A DNA stretch of 8,100 nt from Porphyromonadaceae bacterium. Its GTDB lineage: Bacteria; Bacteroidota; Bacteroidia; Bacteroidales; Paludibacteraceae. Position 1 is the stretch's first letter, and each line of letters opens with the position of its first letter. This document shows positions 1 to 6,001 of this stretch, one piece after another. The translations under genes and the position numbers were made by a program. The notes beneath the pieces are model-generated. The model was not told where the DNA came from, did no database searches, and saw only the letters and a list, made by a program, of their open reading frames with translations. The stretch is from assembly GCA_905372605.1 (NCBI GenBank), contig CAJPPQ010000055.1:1-8100 (forward strand). The letters are read 5' to 3'.

Positions 1-48
1 AAAATCTACAACACCCCTCTTGTCGCTTACACTGAATAACGCTCTCAT
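1..48 (-). CDS. purH: PurH N-terminus (AICAR transformylase/IMP cyclohydrolase), partial
   Basis: Only the first 16 codons are in the window, read from an ATG at 48 leftward off the edge. They translate to MRALFSVSDKRGVVDF. The ALxSVSDKxGxVxF pattern is the hallmark start of the MGS-like IMP cyclohydrolase domain of PurH, the bifunctional enzyme for the last two steps of de novo IMP synthesis in the cytosol. A minus-strand -7 box (TACATTTG, 95-102) lies about 47 bp upstream of the ATG, which supports this start. The gene is divergent from fabD. The call rests on 16 residues, so it is a good but not certain match; I know of no other common family that starts this way. Confidence 0.65.
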   Translation of the reverse strand, partial: MRALFSVSDKRGVVDF

Positions 49-94
49 TTATTTGTACTATAATACTATTCGTTCATATCTAAATATCGGAATG

Positions 95-102
95 CAAATG
101 TA
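95..102 (-). promoter_or_regulatory. Bacteroidetes -7 box for the leftward gene (purH)
   Basis: The minus strand reads TACATTTG, an exact match to TAnnTTTG. It is correctly placed for a 5' leader of about 40 nt before the ATG at 48. I see no TTTG -33 box about 20 bp further upstream, so the promoter may be weak or need an activator. Confidence 0.5.
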
Positions 103-114
103 GGCGTTTTTTTG

Positions 115-122
115 TAATTTTG
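115..122 (+). promoter_or_regulatory. Bacteroidetes -7 box for fabD
   Basis: TAATTTTG matches TAnnTTTG exactly and predicts a leader of about 40 nt to the fabD ATG at 170. No TTTG is found at the -33 spacing. The box is only 12 bp from the opposing -7 box at 95-102, so the two divergent promoters probably compete for space. Confidence 0.55.
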
Positions 123-169
123 CCATTCGAAAAATCAAATTATTCATCACACACCAAAAAGAATATTTT

Positions 170-1030
170 ATGGAAAAGAGAGCTTATGTTTTCCCGGGGC
201 AAGGAGCCCAATTCGTAGGTATGGGACACGATTTGTATCAATCGTCGAAAGAGGCGAAGAAGTATTTCGACCTTGCAAACGATATACTCGGTTTCGATAT
301 AACAAAGATAATGTTTGCCGGTACAGACGACGAACTGAAGCAGACGAAAGTAACTCAGCCCGCTGTGTTTCTACACTCTGTAATATCGGCATTTGTGCTT
401 GGCAAAGACTTCAATCCCTATGTGGTAGCAGGGCATTCGTTGGGAGAGTTTTCGGCACTTGTGGCTGCTAAGGCGTTGTCGTTCGAAGACGGGCTTAAGC
501 TTGTATCGATACGTGCTTTTGCTATGCAGAAAGCGTGCGAGAAAAATCCGTCGACTATGGCTGCCGTGCTTGGTCTCGACGACAAAAAGGTAGAAGATGT
601 TTGTGCCACTATCGATGGTGTAGTAGTTCCCGCCAACTACAACTGTCCCGGTCAGCTGGTAATATCGGGTAGCTTTGAGGCTGTGGCTGAGGCTTGTGAG
701 AAGCTAAAAGAGGCAGGAGCAAAACGTGCGTTACAGTTGCAGGTAGGCGGCGGTTTCCACTCTCCGTGTATGCAACCCGCAAAAGACGAACTCCAAAAGG
801 CTATCGAGGCTACACCGTTTGACCGACCGATATGCCGTATATATCAGAATGTCGATGGCAAGCCGTATATCGATACCGAAGATATAAAGAAAAATCTCAT
901 AGCTCAGCTTACATCGCCGGTGCGTTGGACGCAGTCTGTACAAAATATGGTAAAAGACGGTGTTACAGAGTTTGTCGAACTCGGTCCGGGAGCGGTATTG
1001 CAGGGGCTGATAAAGAAGATTACCGCCTGA
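170..1030 (+). CDS. fabD: Malonyl-CoA:ACP transacylase FabD
   Basis: FabD moves the malonyl group from CoA to acyl carrier protein, supplying the extender unit for type II fatty-acid synthesis in the cytosol. The 286 residues are a normal full length. Visible signatures are the N-terminal FPGQGAQ (8-14), the nucleophile elbow GHSLGE (88-93, Ser90), Arg115 in SIRAFAM, the catalytic His197 in FHSPCM, Gln246 in QLTSPVRW, and the C-terminal ELGPGAVLQGL loop. These match the Ser/His/Arg/Gln set of E. coli FabD. The usual GAFHSP reads GGFHSP here, a mild change. The ATG at 170 puts the GQGAQ motif at the family's usual distance from the start. There is no clear Shine-Dalgarno, as is normal in this phylum. 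A terminator at 1057-1103 follows, so it is probably transcribed alone. I see no acpP or fabF-like gene beside it. Confidence 0.97.
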   Translation: MEKRAYVFPGQGAQFVGMGHDLYQSSKEAKKYFDLANDILGFDITKIMFAGTDDELKQTKVTQPAVFLHSVISAFVLGKDFNPYVVAGHSLGEFSALVAAKALSFEDGLKLVSIRAFAMQKACEKNPSTMAAVLGLDDKKVEDVCATIDGVVVPANYNCPGQLVISGSFEAVAEACEKLKEAGAKRALQLQVGGGFHSPCMQPAKDELQKAIEATPFDRPICRIYQNVDGKPYIDTEDIKKNLIAQLTSPVRWTQSVQNMVKDGVTEFVELGPGAVLQGLIKKITA

Positions 1031-1056
1031 GTATAATAGTTTAAATAATCCGTTGC

Positions 1057-1103
1057 AAGCGAAGTGTAGAACGTAGATAGGCTATGCTTCGCTTTCTGTT
1101 TTT
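1057..1103 (+). terminator. Intrinsic terminator after fabD
   Basis: The arms AAGCGAAG (1057-1064) and CTTCGCTT (1087-1094) are perfect complements. The stem extends inward through two G-U pairs and TAG/CTA to 13 pairs, closing a 12-nt loop. TCTGTTTTT follows at 1095-1103. It starts 26 bp after the fabD stop, which suits a rho-independent terminator isolating fabD from maf. Confidence 0.75.
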
Positions 1104-1195
1104 ATACGCCAAACAATCAACGATATAAGTTCGGATAGACTTTGATAATTACTAAAAAAATGAGCCGATATGAGCAGAAAGAGGGCAAAAAATTG

Positions 1196-1203
1196 TACCT
1201 TTG
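1196..1203 (+). promoter_or_regulatory. Bacteroidetes -7 box for the maf cluster
   Basis: TACCTTTG is a perfect TAnnTTTG, 36 bp before the maf ATG and after the fabD terminator. It is the only good promoter candidate for the maf-nlpC-tsaB cluster. No TTTG stands about 20 bp upstream; that stretch is purine-rich. Confidence 0.6.
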
Positions 1204-1239
1204 CAAAACTTTCCGCTCACACAAAGAGAGTATTAGCGA

Positions 1240-1821
1240 ATGAAAGAGAAGAAATATCGCATCGTACTTGGTTCTCAATCGGCACGACGACAGCAGCTAT
1301 TCAAAGGTTTGGATATAGATTTCGAGGTAAAGACACTCGACAACGCAGAAGAGACATTCCCCGCCGATATGCCTGCGGGTGAGGTGGCTCCCTATCTTGC
1401 CCGCAGCAAGGCAGGGGCTCTGCAGCCCCTTGCCGACGACGAATTGCTCATTACAGCCGATACCGTTGTAGTGGTCGACGGCAAGATATACGGCAAGCCA
1501 TCGGGCAAAGAAGAGGCTCGCTCTATGCTGCAAACACTATCGGGGCGTATGCACGAAGTGATAACGGGCGTGGCTATTACCACCGCAGAGCGTAGCGTAG
1601 TATTTGCCGTATCGACAAAGGTTTGGTTTACTCATATCTCGACGGAAGATATAGATTACTATATCGAACGTTACCGCCCGTTCGACAAGGCGGGTAGCTA
1701 CGGCATACAGGAGTGGATAGGCTTCGTAGGTATCGAGCATATCGAAGGGTCGTTTTATAATGTTATGGGGCTGCCGGTACACCGCATTTATAGAGTATTA
1801 AAGGATTTTGGGGCAATATGA
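1240..1821 (+). CDS. maf: Maf-family nucleotide pyrophosphatase (YhdE-like dTTP/UTP type)
   Basis: Maf proteins are cytosolic nucleoside-triphosphate pyrophosphatases that remove non-canonical or excess nucleotides; the YhdE branch prefers dTTP, UTP and modified relatives. The 193 residues are full length. Motifs in order are GSQSARRQQL (11-20, the phosphate-binding SxSxRR loop), RSKA with Lys57, ITADTVV (71-77, Asp74 as the likely catalytic acid), GKP (85-87), SGRMHEVITGV (101-111), DKAGSYGIQ (149-157) and GSFYNVMGLPV (170-180). The Pro usual in the first motif (SPRR) is Ala here. Assignment to the YhdE rather than the YceF branch rests on the DKAGSYGIQ block and is inference. The ATG at 240 bases into the fabD-maf gap's far side gives the usual short N-terminus before the LGS motif. 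The stop overlaps the next start as ATGA, which suggests translational coupling. Confidence 0.93.
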   Translation: MKEKKYRIVLGSQSARRQQLFKGLDIDFEVKTLDNAEETFPADMPAGEVAPYLARSKAGALQPLADDELLITADTVVVVDGKIYGKPSGKEEARSMLQTLSGRMHEVITGVAITTAERSVVFAVSTKVWFTHISTEDIDYYIERYRPFDKAGSYGIQEWIGFVGIEHIEGSFYNVMGLPVHRIYRVLKDFGAI

Positions 1822-2807
1822 GATTTGATACGGGCACACGAAAGTTTTTTGTTTTACTGCTTATAAACCTATTCTTTGCATCATCCTTTGCATTCGGAGC
1901 CGACGTAAGTGCTGCAAGGCGTAAGCCAAAATCGAGCCGACAGTCGTACAACGCTACTACCGATACCGTAAACGCTATAGTCGATTACAGTCGCTCGTTT
2001 CTTGGTACTCGCTACCGATACGGTGGCAATACGCCGCAAGGTTTCGACTGTTCGGGCTTTATGGTCTATATATTTAAAAACTTTTCGGTAGACTTGCCTC
2101 GTACGGGTACCGAGCAATATCATAGTTATCCGAATGTTAAACGAAAGAATATCAAGAAAGGCGACCTCGTCTTTTTCGCAGGTAGGCGACACGGCAAACG
2201 TATCGGACACGTCGGTATGGTGGTCTCCGATTCGGTCGAAAACGGAGTATTCGAGTTTATACACTCGTCTACACAGCGGGGCGTAATAGTATCGAAGTCG
2301 AGCGAACCGTACTATGCGAGCCGTTATATATCGGCAGCACGTGTATTCGGCAAAATATCCGATACATCACCATCTATGCCCGAAGAGGTAGAGTGCATCG
2401 AACAAACCGAAGTGGCCGACGGGCTTTTTCATATCGTACGTAGGGGCGAGACTCTATACTCGATTGCAAAGCATTACCGCATATCTGTCGATAGTCTGAA
2501 GGCTCTCAACAACCTACGTGGCAACAACATCGGAATAGGGCAGAGGCTGCTTGTGAATGCGACACCGACCGATTCTGTCGATAAGCCGTACGAACCGGCA
2601 ATAGTCGAAGACAATGATTTTACTTGTACCGAAGAAGCACTTGAGCCATCACATAGCCCGAAGACCATAAAACACACGGTAAAAAAAGGTGAGACGCTGT
2701 TTTCCATAGCAAAGCGATATCATACGACGGTAGATAAGATAAAGAGGGCAAACAACCTTAAATCCGATAGCCTTAAGATAGGACAAAAGCTAAAAATAAA
2801 GAAATAA
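1818..2807 (+). CDS. Secreted NlpC/P60 peptidoglycan hydrolase with two LysM domains
   Basis: This is probably a cell-wall endopeptidase that cuts stem-peptide bonds in peptidoglycan in the periplasm. Of its 329 residues, 1-27 look like a Sec signal peptide (charged start, hydrophobic LLLINLFFASSFAFG, likely cut after AFG). There is no lipobox, so I do not call it a lipoprotein. An NlpC/P60 domain spans about 50-175: YGGNTPQGFDCSGF carries the catalytic Cys78, RIGHVGMV the His131, and His149 in FIHSS is the likely third polar residue. A linker leads to two LysM domains, about 205-247 (HIVRRGETLYSIAKHY) and 286-328 (HTVKKGETLFSIAKRY), which bind glycan strands. Unlike enzymes with N-terminal LysMs, here they trail the catalytic domain. 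The start overlaps the maf stop by 4 bp, and tsaB follows after 7 bp. The exact bond cut cannot be read from sequence. Confidence 0.93.
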   Translation: MRFDTGTRKFFVLLLINLFFASSFAFGADVSAARRKPKSSRQSYNATTDTVNAIVDYSRSFLGTRYRYGGNTPQGFDCSGFMVYIFKNFSVDLPRTGTEQYHSYPNVKRKNIKKGDLVFFAGRRHGKRIGHVGMVVSDSVENGVFEFIHSSTQRGVIVSKSSEPYYASRYISAARVFGKISDTSPSMPEEVECIEQTEVADGLFHIVRRGETLYSIAKHYRISVDSLKALNNLRGNNIGIGQRLLVNATPTDSVDKPYEPAIVEDNDFTCTEEALEPSHSPKTIKHTVKKGETLFSIAKRYHTTVDKIKRANNLKSDSLKIGQKLKIKK

Positions 2808-2814
2808 CACATTT

Positions 2815-3498
2815 ATGGCGATAATACTTAATATCGAGACATCGACAAATGTATGTTCGGCTCTTCTGGCCGACGGCGATAGAGTCCTTATGGAGAGGGT
2901 TTGCCGCGAGCCTCAGAATCATGCAAGGCTACTACCCGTTTTTTTGCAAGAAATTATTACCTTTGCACGCGAAAACGGTGCGATGCCTCAAGCCGTAGCC
3001 GTCAGTGCGGGACCCGGTTCGTACACGGGGCTGCGCATCGGAGTATCGTCTGCCAAAGGAGTGTGTTACGCTTTGAATATACCGCTCATAGCTATCGATA
3101 CGCTCGAAATAATAGCCGTGCAAGCCATTAAAGAAGTCGACCGGGAGGCAATATATTGCCCTATGATAGATGCTCGCCGAATGGAAGTGTATACTGCTCT
3201 ATTCGACACAAAACTGAATCGCCTATCGCCGACCGAAGCCAAAATAATCGACCAAGGGGCTTTCGAGGATATATTGAGAGAGCGGAAAATAATCTTCTGC
3301 GGCGACGGAGCCGATAAGTGCAAAGGAGCGATACAAGATGAGAATGCCGTTTTTGTCGATAATGTAGTCCCTCTGAGCAGGAATATGGTGAAGTTGGCAG
3401 AAGACAAGTTCGACCGAGGCGATTTCGTCGATACAGCCTACTTCGAACCGTTTTATCTGAAAGAATTTTTCGGTACCAAGCCGAAAAAACTATTCTAA
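2815..3498 (+). CDS. tsaB: tRNA t6A biosynthesis protein TsaB
   Basis: TsaB (YeaZ) is the non-catalytic partner that binds TsaD and, with TsaE, transfers threonylcarbamoyl to A37 of ANN-decoding tRNAs. Its 227 residues are typical. It has the ASKHA-fold start ILNIETSTNVCSALL (4-18), the NHARLLP segment (35-41), and the diagnostic AGPGSYTGLRIGVSSAKG (65-82). It lacks the metal-binding HxxxH motif of TsaD, which separates it from that paralogue. The C-terminus is variable, as usual. It lies 7 bp downstream of the nlpC-type gene, so it is probably co-transcribed with it and maf. No tsaD, tsaE or rimI is present nearby. Confidence 0.95.
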   Translation: MAIILNIETSTNVCSALLADGDRVLMERVCREPQNHARLLPVFLQEIITFARENGAMPQAVAVSAGPGSYTGLRIGVSSAKGVCYALNIPLIAIDTLEIIAVQAIKEVDREAIYCPMIDARRMEVYTALFDTKLNRLSPTEAKIIDQGAFEDILRERKIIFCGDGADKCKGAIQDENAVFVDNVVPLSRNMVKLAEDKFDRGDFVDTAYFEPFYLKEFFGTKPKKLF

Positions 3499-3566
3499 CC
3501 TCAGATAAAGTAATAAATACAAGCAAAGAAACATTATCCAACTACAGAATAATAAAATCTTATTAG

Positions 3567-4223
3567 ATGAAAAATACTATAACATTCAATCCGAAAAGAG
3601 AACTCGTACTGCCCGAATACGGCAGGAATATCCAGAACCTTGTCGAGTATGCCGTCTCGCTCGAAGACCGAGAGGAACGCACGAAATGTGCCGCCACTAT
3701 TATTCGCATAATGGGCACAATGTTCCCGTATCTGCGCGACAGAGAAGACTTCAAGCATAAACTGTGGGATCATCTTGCCATCATCTCAGACTTCAAGCTC
3801 GATATCGACTACCCGTTCGAGATTGTGGCAAAAGACAAGATACACCCGAAACCTGCCAAACTGCCTTATAGCAACGGCAAAGCCCATTTCATGCAATACG
3901 GTAAAAATATCGAACGTCTCATCGAGGCTGCCATTGCCGTCGAAGACGAAGCCAAAAAGCAACGACTCACCGAGCTTATCTGCTACTATATGAAGAAAAG
4001 CCTCATCGAACGCAACAAAGAGAACGCTACCGACAAACGAGTGATAGACGACCTCAGAATATTGTCGAAGTCGCAGTTGAGTGTGAGCCAAGATGCATCG
4101 TTTGTAAGTGTAGAGGAGTTTCGCAAGGCGAGATTCCAGCGTGCCGACTCACAGTCGAAAAACAATAAAAACAAGAAGAATAAGAAAAACAAGAAAAACA
4201 AACTCTCGCGCAAGCCGTCATAG
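3567..4223 (+). CDS. DUF4290 family protein
   Basis: I recognise this 218-residue protein as DUF4290, a Bacteroidetes family of unknown function. It has no signal peptide or membrane segment and is probably cytosolic. The body contains an ungapped internal repeat: residues 18-49 (YGRNIQNLVEYAVSLED...) align with 111-142 (YGKNIERLIEAAIAVED...) with 11 of 32 identical, and similarity continues weakly to about 81 and 174. Both halves look helical. The C-terminus (about 198-212) is almost only Lys and Asn, and such a tail often contacts nucleic acid; that is inference. It starts 68 bp after tsaB with no terminator or clear promoter between, so it may be read through from the maf cluster. It converges on the nuclease-domain gene with a 6-bp overlap. 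The coding strand turns C-rich from this gene onward. Confidence 0.88.
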   Translation: MKNTITFNPKRELVLPEYGRNIQNLVEYAVSLEDREERTKCAATIIRIMGTMFPYLRDREDFKHKLWDHLAIISDFKLDIDYPFEIVAKDKIHPKPAKLPYSNGKAHFMQYGKNIERLIEAAIAVEDEAKKQRLTELICYYMKKSLIERNKENATDKRVIDDLRILSKSQLSVSQDASFVSVEEFRKARFQRADSQSKNNKNKKNKKNKKNKLSRKPS

Positions 4224-4664
4224 CAGCCGCCCATCGACGAGAGTACGATAATCGGGTATCTGCTCGAAGAAACATCGCTTTTCGACACAGCAAAAAAGAT
4301 GAGTCGTGCCGTTGCTTATGAGCAGGTATGGTACGTTGAGCCGTTGGTTGTAGACAGAGGCTTGGTCGAAGACCTTTTGCGTAAGCTCTACAGACTGAGC
4401 CTTGTACTCGGCTATCACAAGAGGACGGAAATGGGCGTCGTAGACGATTGAATCGCACCGCTTGCGAAGGTTGTTGTACGAGATAGAGACCTCGTTGGCG
4501 ATACGATTGACGGGATACGACAGATTCTCGATGAGGTGGCTCACAATGTTCTGCCTCACCCACTCCTCAGGCGTCAGAGCCACGAAGGTTTGGCGGATAC
4601 GGTCGAAGATTTGGTACTTGTCTTTTTCTTTTCTAATTTTGAACTCAAAATTCGGCAGATTCAT
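4218..4664 (-). CDS. HSDR_N-domain protein (stand-alone PD-(D/E)XK nuclease fold)
   Basis: The 148-residue protein matches the HSDR_N-type domain found at the N-terminus of type I restriction HsdR subunits, here with no helicase or other domain. A helical N-terminal part holds TPEEWVRQNIVSHLI (31-45). The nuclease core follows: Asp71 in KRCDSIVYD, Glu86 and Lys88 in LVIAEYKA (the ExK element), and Gln101/Tyr105 in FDQASVYN, a QxxxY motif shared with RecB-like nucleases. The active-site set is therefore complete. I start it at 4664: the frame stays open to 4955, but that would put 97 residues inside holA, and a perfect -7 box lies at 4712-4719. No hsdM or hsdS is present, so it is not a working type I system in this window. 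Such small genes are common in Bacteroidales; their role is unknown to me. DNA cleavage is inferred. Confidence 0.85.
   Translation of the reverse strand: MNLPNFEFKIRKEKDKYQIFDRIRQTFVALTPEEWVRQNIVSHLIENLSYPVNRIANEVSISYNNLRKRCDSIVYDAHFRPLVIAEYKAQSVELTQKVFDQASVYNQRLNVPYLLISNGTTHLFCCVEKRCFFEQIPDYRTLVDGRLL
4610..4641 (+). promoter_or_regulatory. holA promoter inside the divergent nuclease gene
   Basis: TTTG (4610-4613), a 20-bp spacer and TAATTTTG (4634-4641) match both halves of the Bacteroidetes consensus (TTTG / TAnnTTTG) at the expected distance. It is the only candidate in the window with a perfect -33 box. It lies over codons 8-19 of the opposing HSDR_N gene and predicts a leader of about 80 nt before the holA ATG. 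Confidence 0.65.
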
Positions 4665-4711
4665 CGTTGCGGTTTTTTTATACGTAAAAAACAATCGTCC
4701 GAAAGGCGACA

Positions 4712-4719
4712 CAAAAGTA
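4712..4719 (-). promoter_or_regulatory. Bacteroidetes -7 box for the HSDR_N-domain gene
   Basis: The minus strand reads TACTTTTG, a perfect TAnnTTTG, about 47 bp upstream of the ATG at 4664. Twenty bp further up (4740-4743) the minus strand reads TTTC, three of four matches to the -33 box, inside the first codons of holA. This supports the short start chosen for the gene. Confidence 0.55.
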
Positions 4720-4727
4720 AGTAATTT

Positions 4728-5753
4728 ATGGCAAAGGAAGAAAGCAAAGTCAATTTTAATACAATAATGTCGGGGCTCAAGGCGGGGCGTTACGCACCGA
4801 TATATTTCCTTATGGGCGAAGAGCCCTATTTTATCGATAAAATATCGGACTATATCGAGAACAATATACTTACAGACGACCAGAAAGATATGAATCTCCG
4901 CATACTCTACGGCAAAGACGTAAAGATGGAGGACATACTCCTCGAAGCTCGCCAATACCCTTTCGCCTCCGACCGCCGAATAGTGATAGTGAAAGAAGCA
5001 CAGTCGCTCAAACGCAATATCGACAAACTCGAACTCTACCTGAAGGCTCCCGTAATGTCGACCATACTTGTATTTTGCTATAAATACGAAAAACTCGACG
5101 GACGGAAAAAATATATCAAAGACATCGAACGCCTCGGAGTACTCTTTCAGACTCCTACCATATACGACAACCAGATACCGGAGTGGATAATACGCTACTG
5201 CTCCGACGAAGGTTTGCAGATCGACCGCAAAGCCGCATCGATGCTCGCAAACAATATCGGCAACGACCTTACAAGAATAGCAAGCGAGATAGATAAACTC
5301 AAAATTATATTAGCCGACAAGGGCAACGCCATTACCCCCGACTTGGTAGAGACGAATGTCGGTATCAGCAAGGAGTACAACAATTTCGAACTCGTGGCTG
5401 CTCTGAGGCGAAAGAATACGGAGCAGGTGTTTCGCATAGTCGACTATTTCGGCAAGAGTCCCAAATCGTTCGTCGTACAGGTAACACTGGCTACGATATT
5501 CAAGTTCTTTGCCGACTTGCTATACTATCAGCTGCTACGCGACAAATCGTCGGCAGTGGTAGCAAAACGTCTCGGTATCAATCCATATTTCGTCACAGAC
5601 TACGCCGAGGCATCGCGCCTATATCCGATTCAGAAGCTACAGCGTATCATCGGATACATACGCCACACCGACGCCAAAAGCAAAGGCTTCGGCAGCGTCA
5701 ATACCGCTCCCGAAGACCTGCTCAAAGAGTTGTGTTACAAGATACTCTACTGA
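4728..5753 (+). CDS. holA: DNA polymerase III delta subunit HolA
   Basis: HolA is the wrench of the clamp loader: it opens the beta sliding clamp so the DnaX-HolA-HolB pentamer can load it on primed DNA. The 341 residues are normal. Family features are the N-terminal block APIYFLMGEEPYFIDKISDYI (about 23-43) with the GEEPY signature, ARQYPFASDRRIVIVKEAQ (about 74-92), the middle segment GNDLTRIASEIDKLKI (178-193) characteristic of delta, and a helical C-terminal collar domain ending FGSVNTAPEDLLKELCYKIL. Domain III appears complete. The ATG at 4728 has no strong Shine-Dalgarno. It is transcribed divergently from the HSDR_N gene, and the 63-bp gap between them is shorter than the promoters it should hold, so control signals extend into both coding regions. 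A repeat-rich gap follows its stop. Confidence 0.95.
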   Translation: MAKEESKVNFNTIMSGLKAGRYAPIYFLMGEEPYFIDKISDYIENNILTDDQKDMNLRILYGKDVKMEDILLEARQYPFASDRRIVIVKEAQSLKRNIDKLELYLKAPVMSTILVFCYKYEKLDGRKKYIKDIERLGVLFQTPTIYDNQIPEWIIRYCSDEGLQIDRKAASMLANNIGNDLTRIASEIDKLKIILADKGNAITPDLVETNVGISKEYNNFELVAALRRKNTEQVFRIVDYFGKSPKSFVVQVTLATIFKFFADLLYYQLLRDKSSAVVAKRLGINPYFVTDYAEASRLYPIQKLQRIIGYIRHTDAKSKGFGSVNTAPEDLLKELCYKILY

Positions 5754-5848
5754 TGCGTACCTCGTCGGAGCAGTCGGGCGCACTATCGGGGTATGGTTTG
5801 AAAAATGCCTCTTGTAAGTGACTGATAAATAAGTGTTAGTGAAGAATG

Positions 5849-5980
5849 AAATTTGCTGACGTCGGGAGCAAAAATTGCTGACGCCACCGACAAAATTTCT
5901 TGACGTCGCCCCGTTTCGGCGGTGACGTCGCCGCTGAAATTTCTCGACGTCGGGAAATTTTACGCTCGACGTCGAGCGTA
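5849..5980. repeat. Tandem array of six 22-bp units with GACGTC cores
   Basis: GACG occurs at 5858, 5880, 5902, 5924, 5946 and 5968, exactly 22 bp apart each time. The unit reads AAATTT, two variable bases, T or C, GACGTCG, then six variable bases. Five of six units keep GACGTCG (the second reads GACGCCA). The AAATTT half is present in phase at 5849, 5871 (AAAATT), 5893 and 5937, and is replaced in units four and six. The array fills 132 bp, six whole units. A 22-bp step is close to two helical turns, so the palindromic cores face nearly the same side of the DNA. The short variable parts and tiny period rule out a CRISPR. Confidence 0.93.
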
Positions 5981-5983
5981 AAA
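5958..5983. repeat. Perfect 26-bp palindrome in the last repeat unit
   Basis: The arms TTTTACGCTCGAC (5958-5970) and GTCGAGCGTAAAA (5971-5983) are exact reverse complements with no loop, centred on the last GACGTC core. It could extrude as a cruciform, bind a dimeric protein, or form an RNA hairpin ending in an A-run on the plus strand or a T-run on the minus strand. Confidence 0.9.
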
Positions 5984-6001
5984 ACAGGATAATAATCTCC
6001 T

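Noticed and set aside
2958..2965. TACCTTTG, a perfect -7 box match, inside tsaB
   Set aside because: No -33 box at the right distance, no gene start downstream within reach, and it encodes conserved-frame residues (ITFA); most likely chance.
4665..4955. Extended reading frame upstream of the HSDR_N gene, giving a 245-residue protein
   Set aside because: The extra 97 residues lie antisense to holA, resemble nothing in the family, and lie upstream of a perfect -7 box at 4712-4719. The ATG at 4664 gives the expected domain length.
4218..5753. Type I restriction-modification system suggested by the HSDR_N domain
   Set aside because: No helicase part of HsdR and no hsdM or hsdS in the window; the protein is one small domain beside a housekeeping gene.
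5753..5821. 22-residue frame whose ATG overlaps the holA stop (TGATG) and which ends in the left inverted repeat
   Set aside because: The overlap looks like translational coupling, but the peptide (MRTSSEQSGALSG...) matches nothing I know. It could be the remnant of a gene cut by the element, but there is no positive evidence for coding.
5849..5980. CRISPR array
   Set aside because: The period is only 22 bp with about 6 variable bases per unit, so there is no room for spacers, and no cas gene is nearby.
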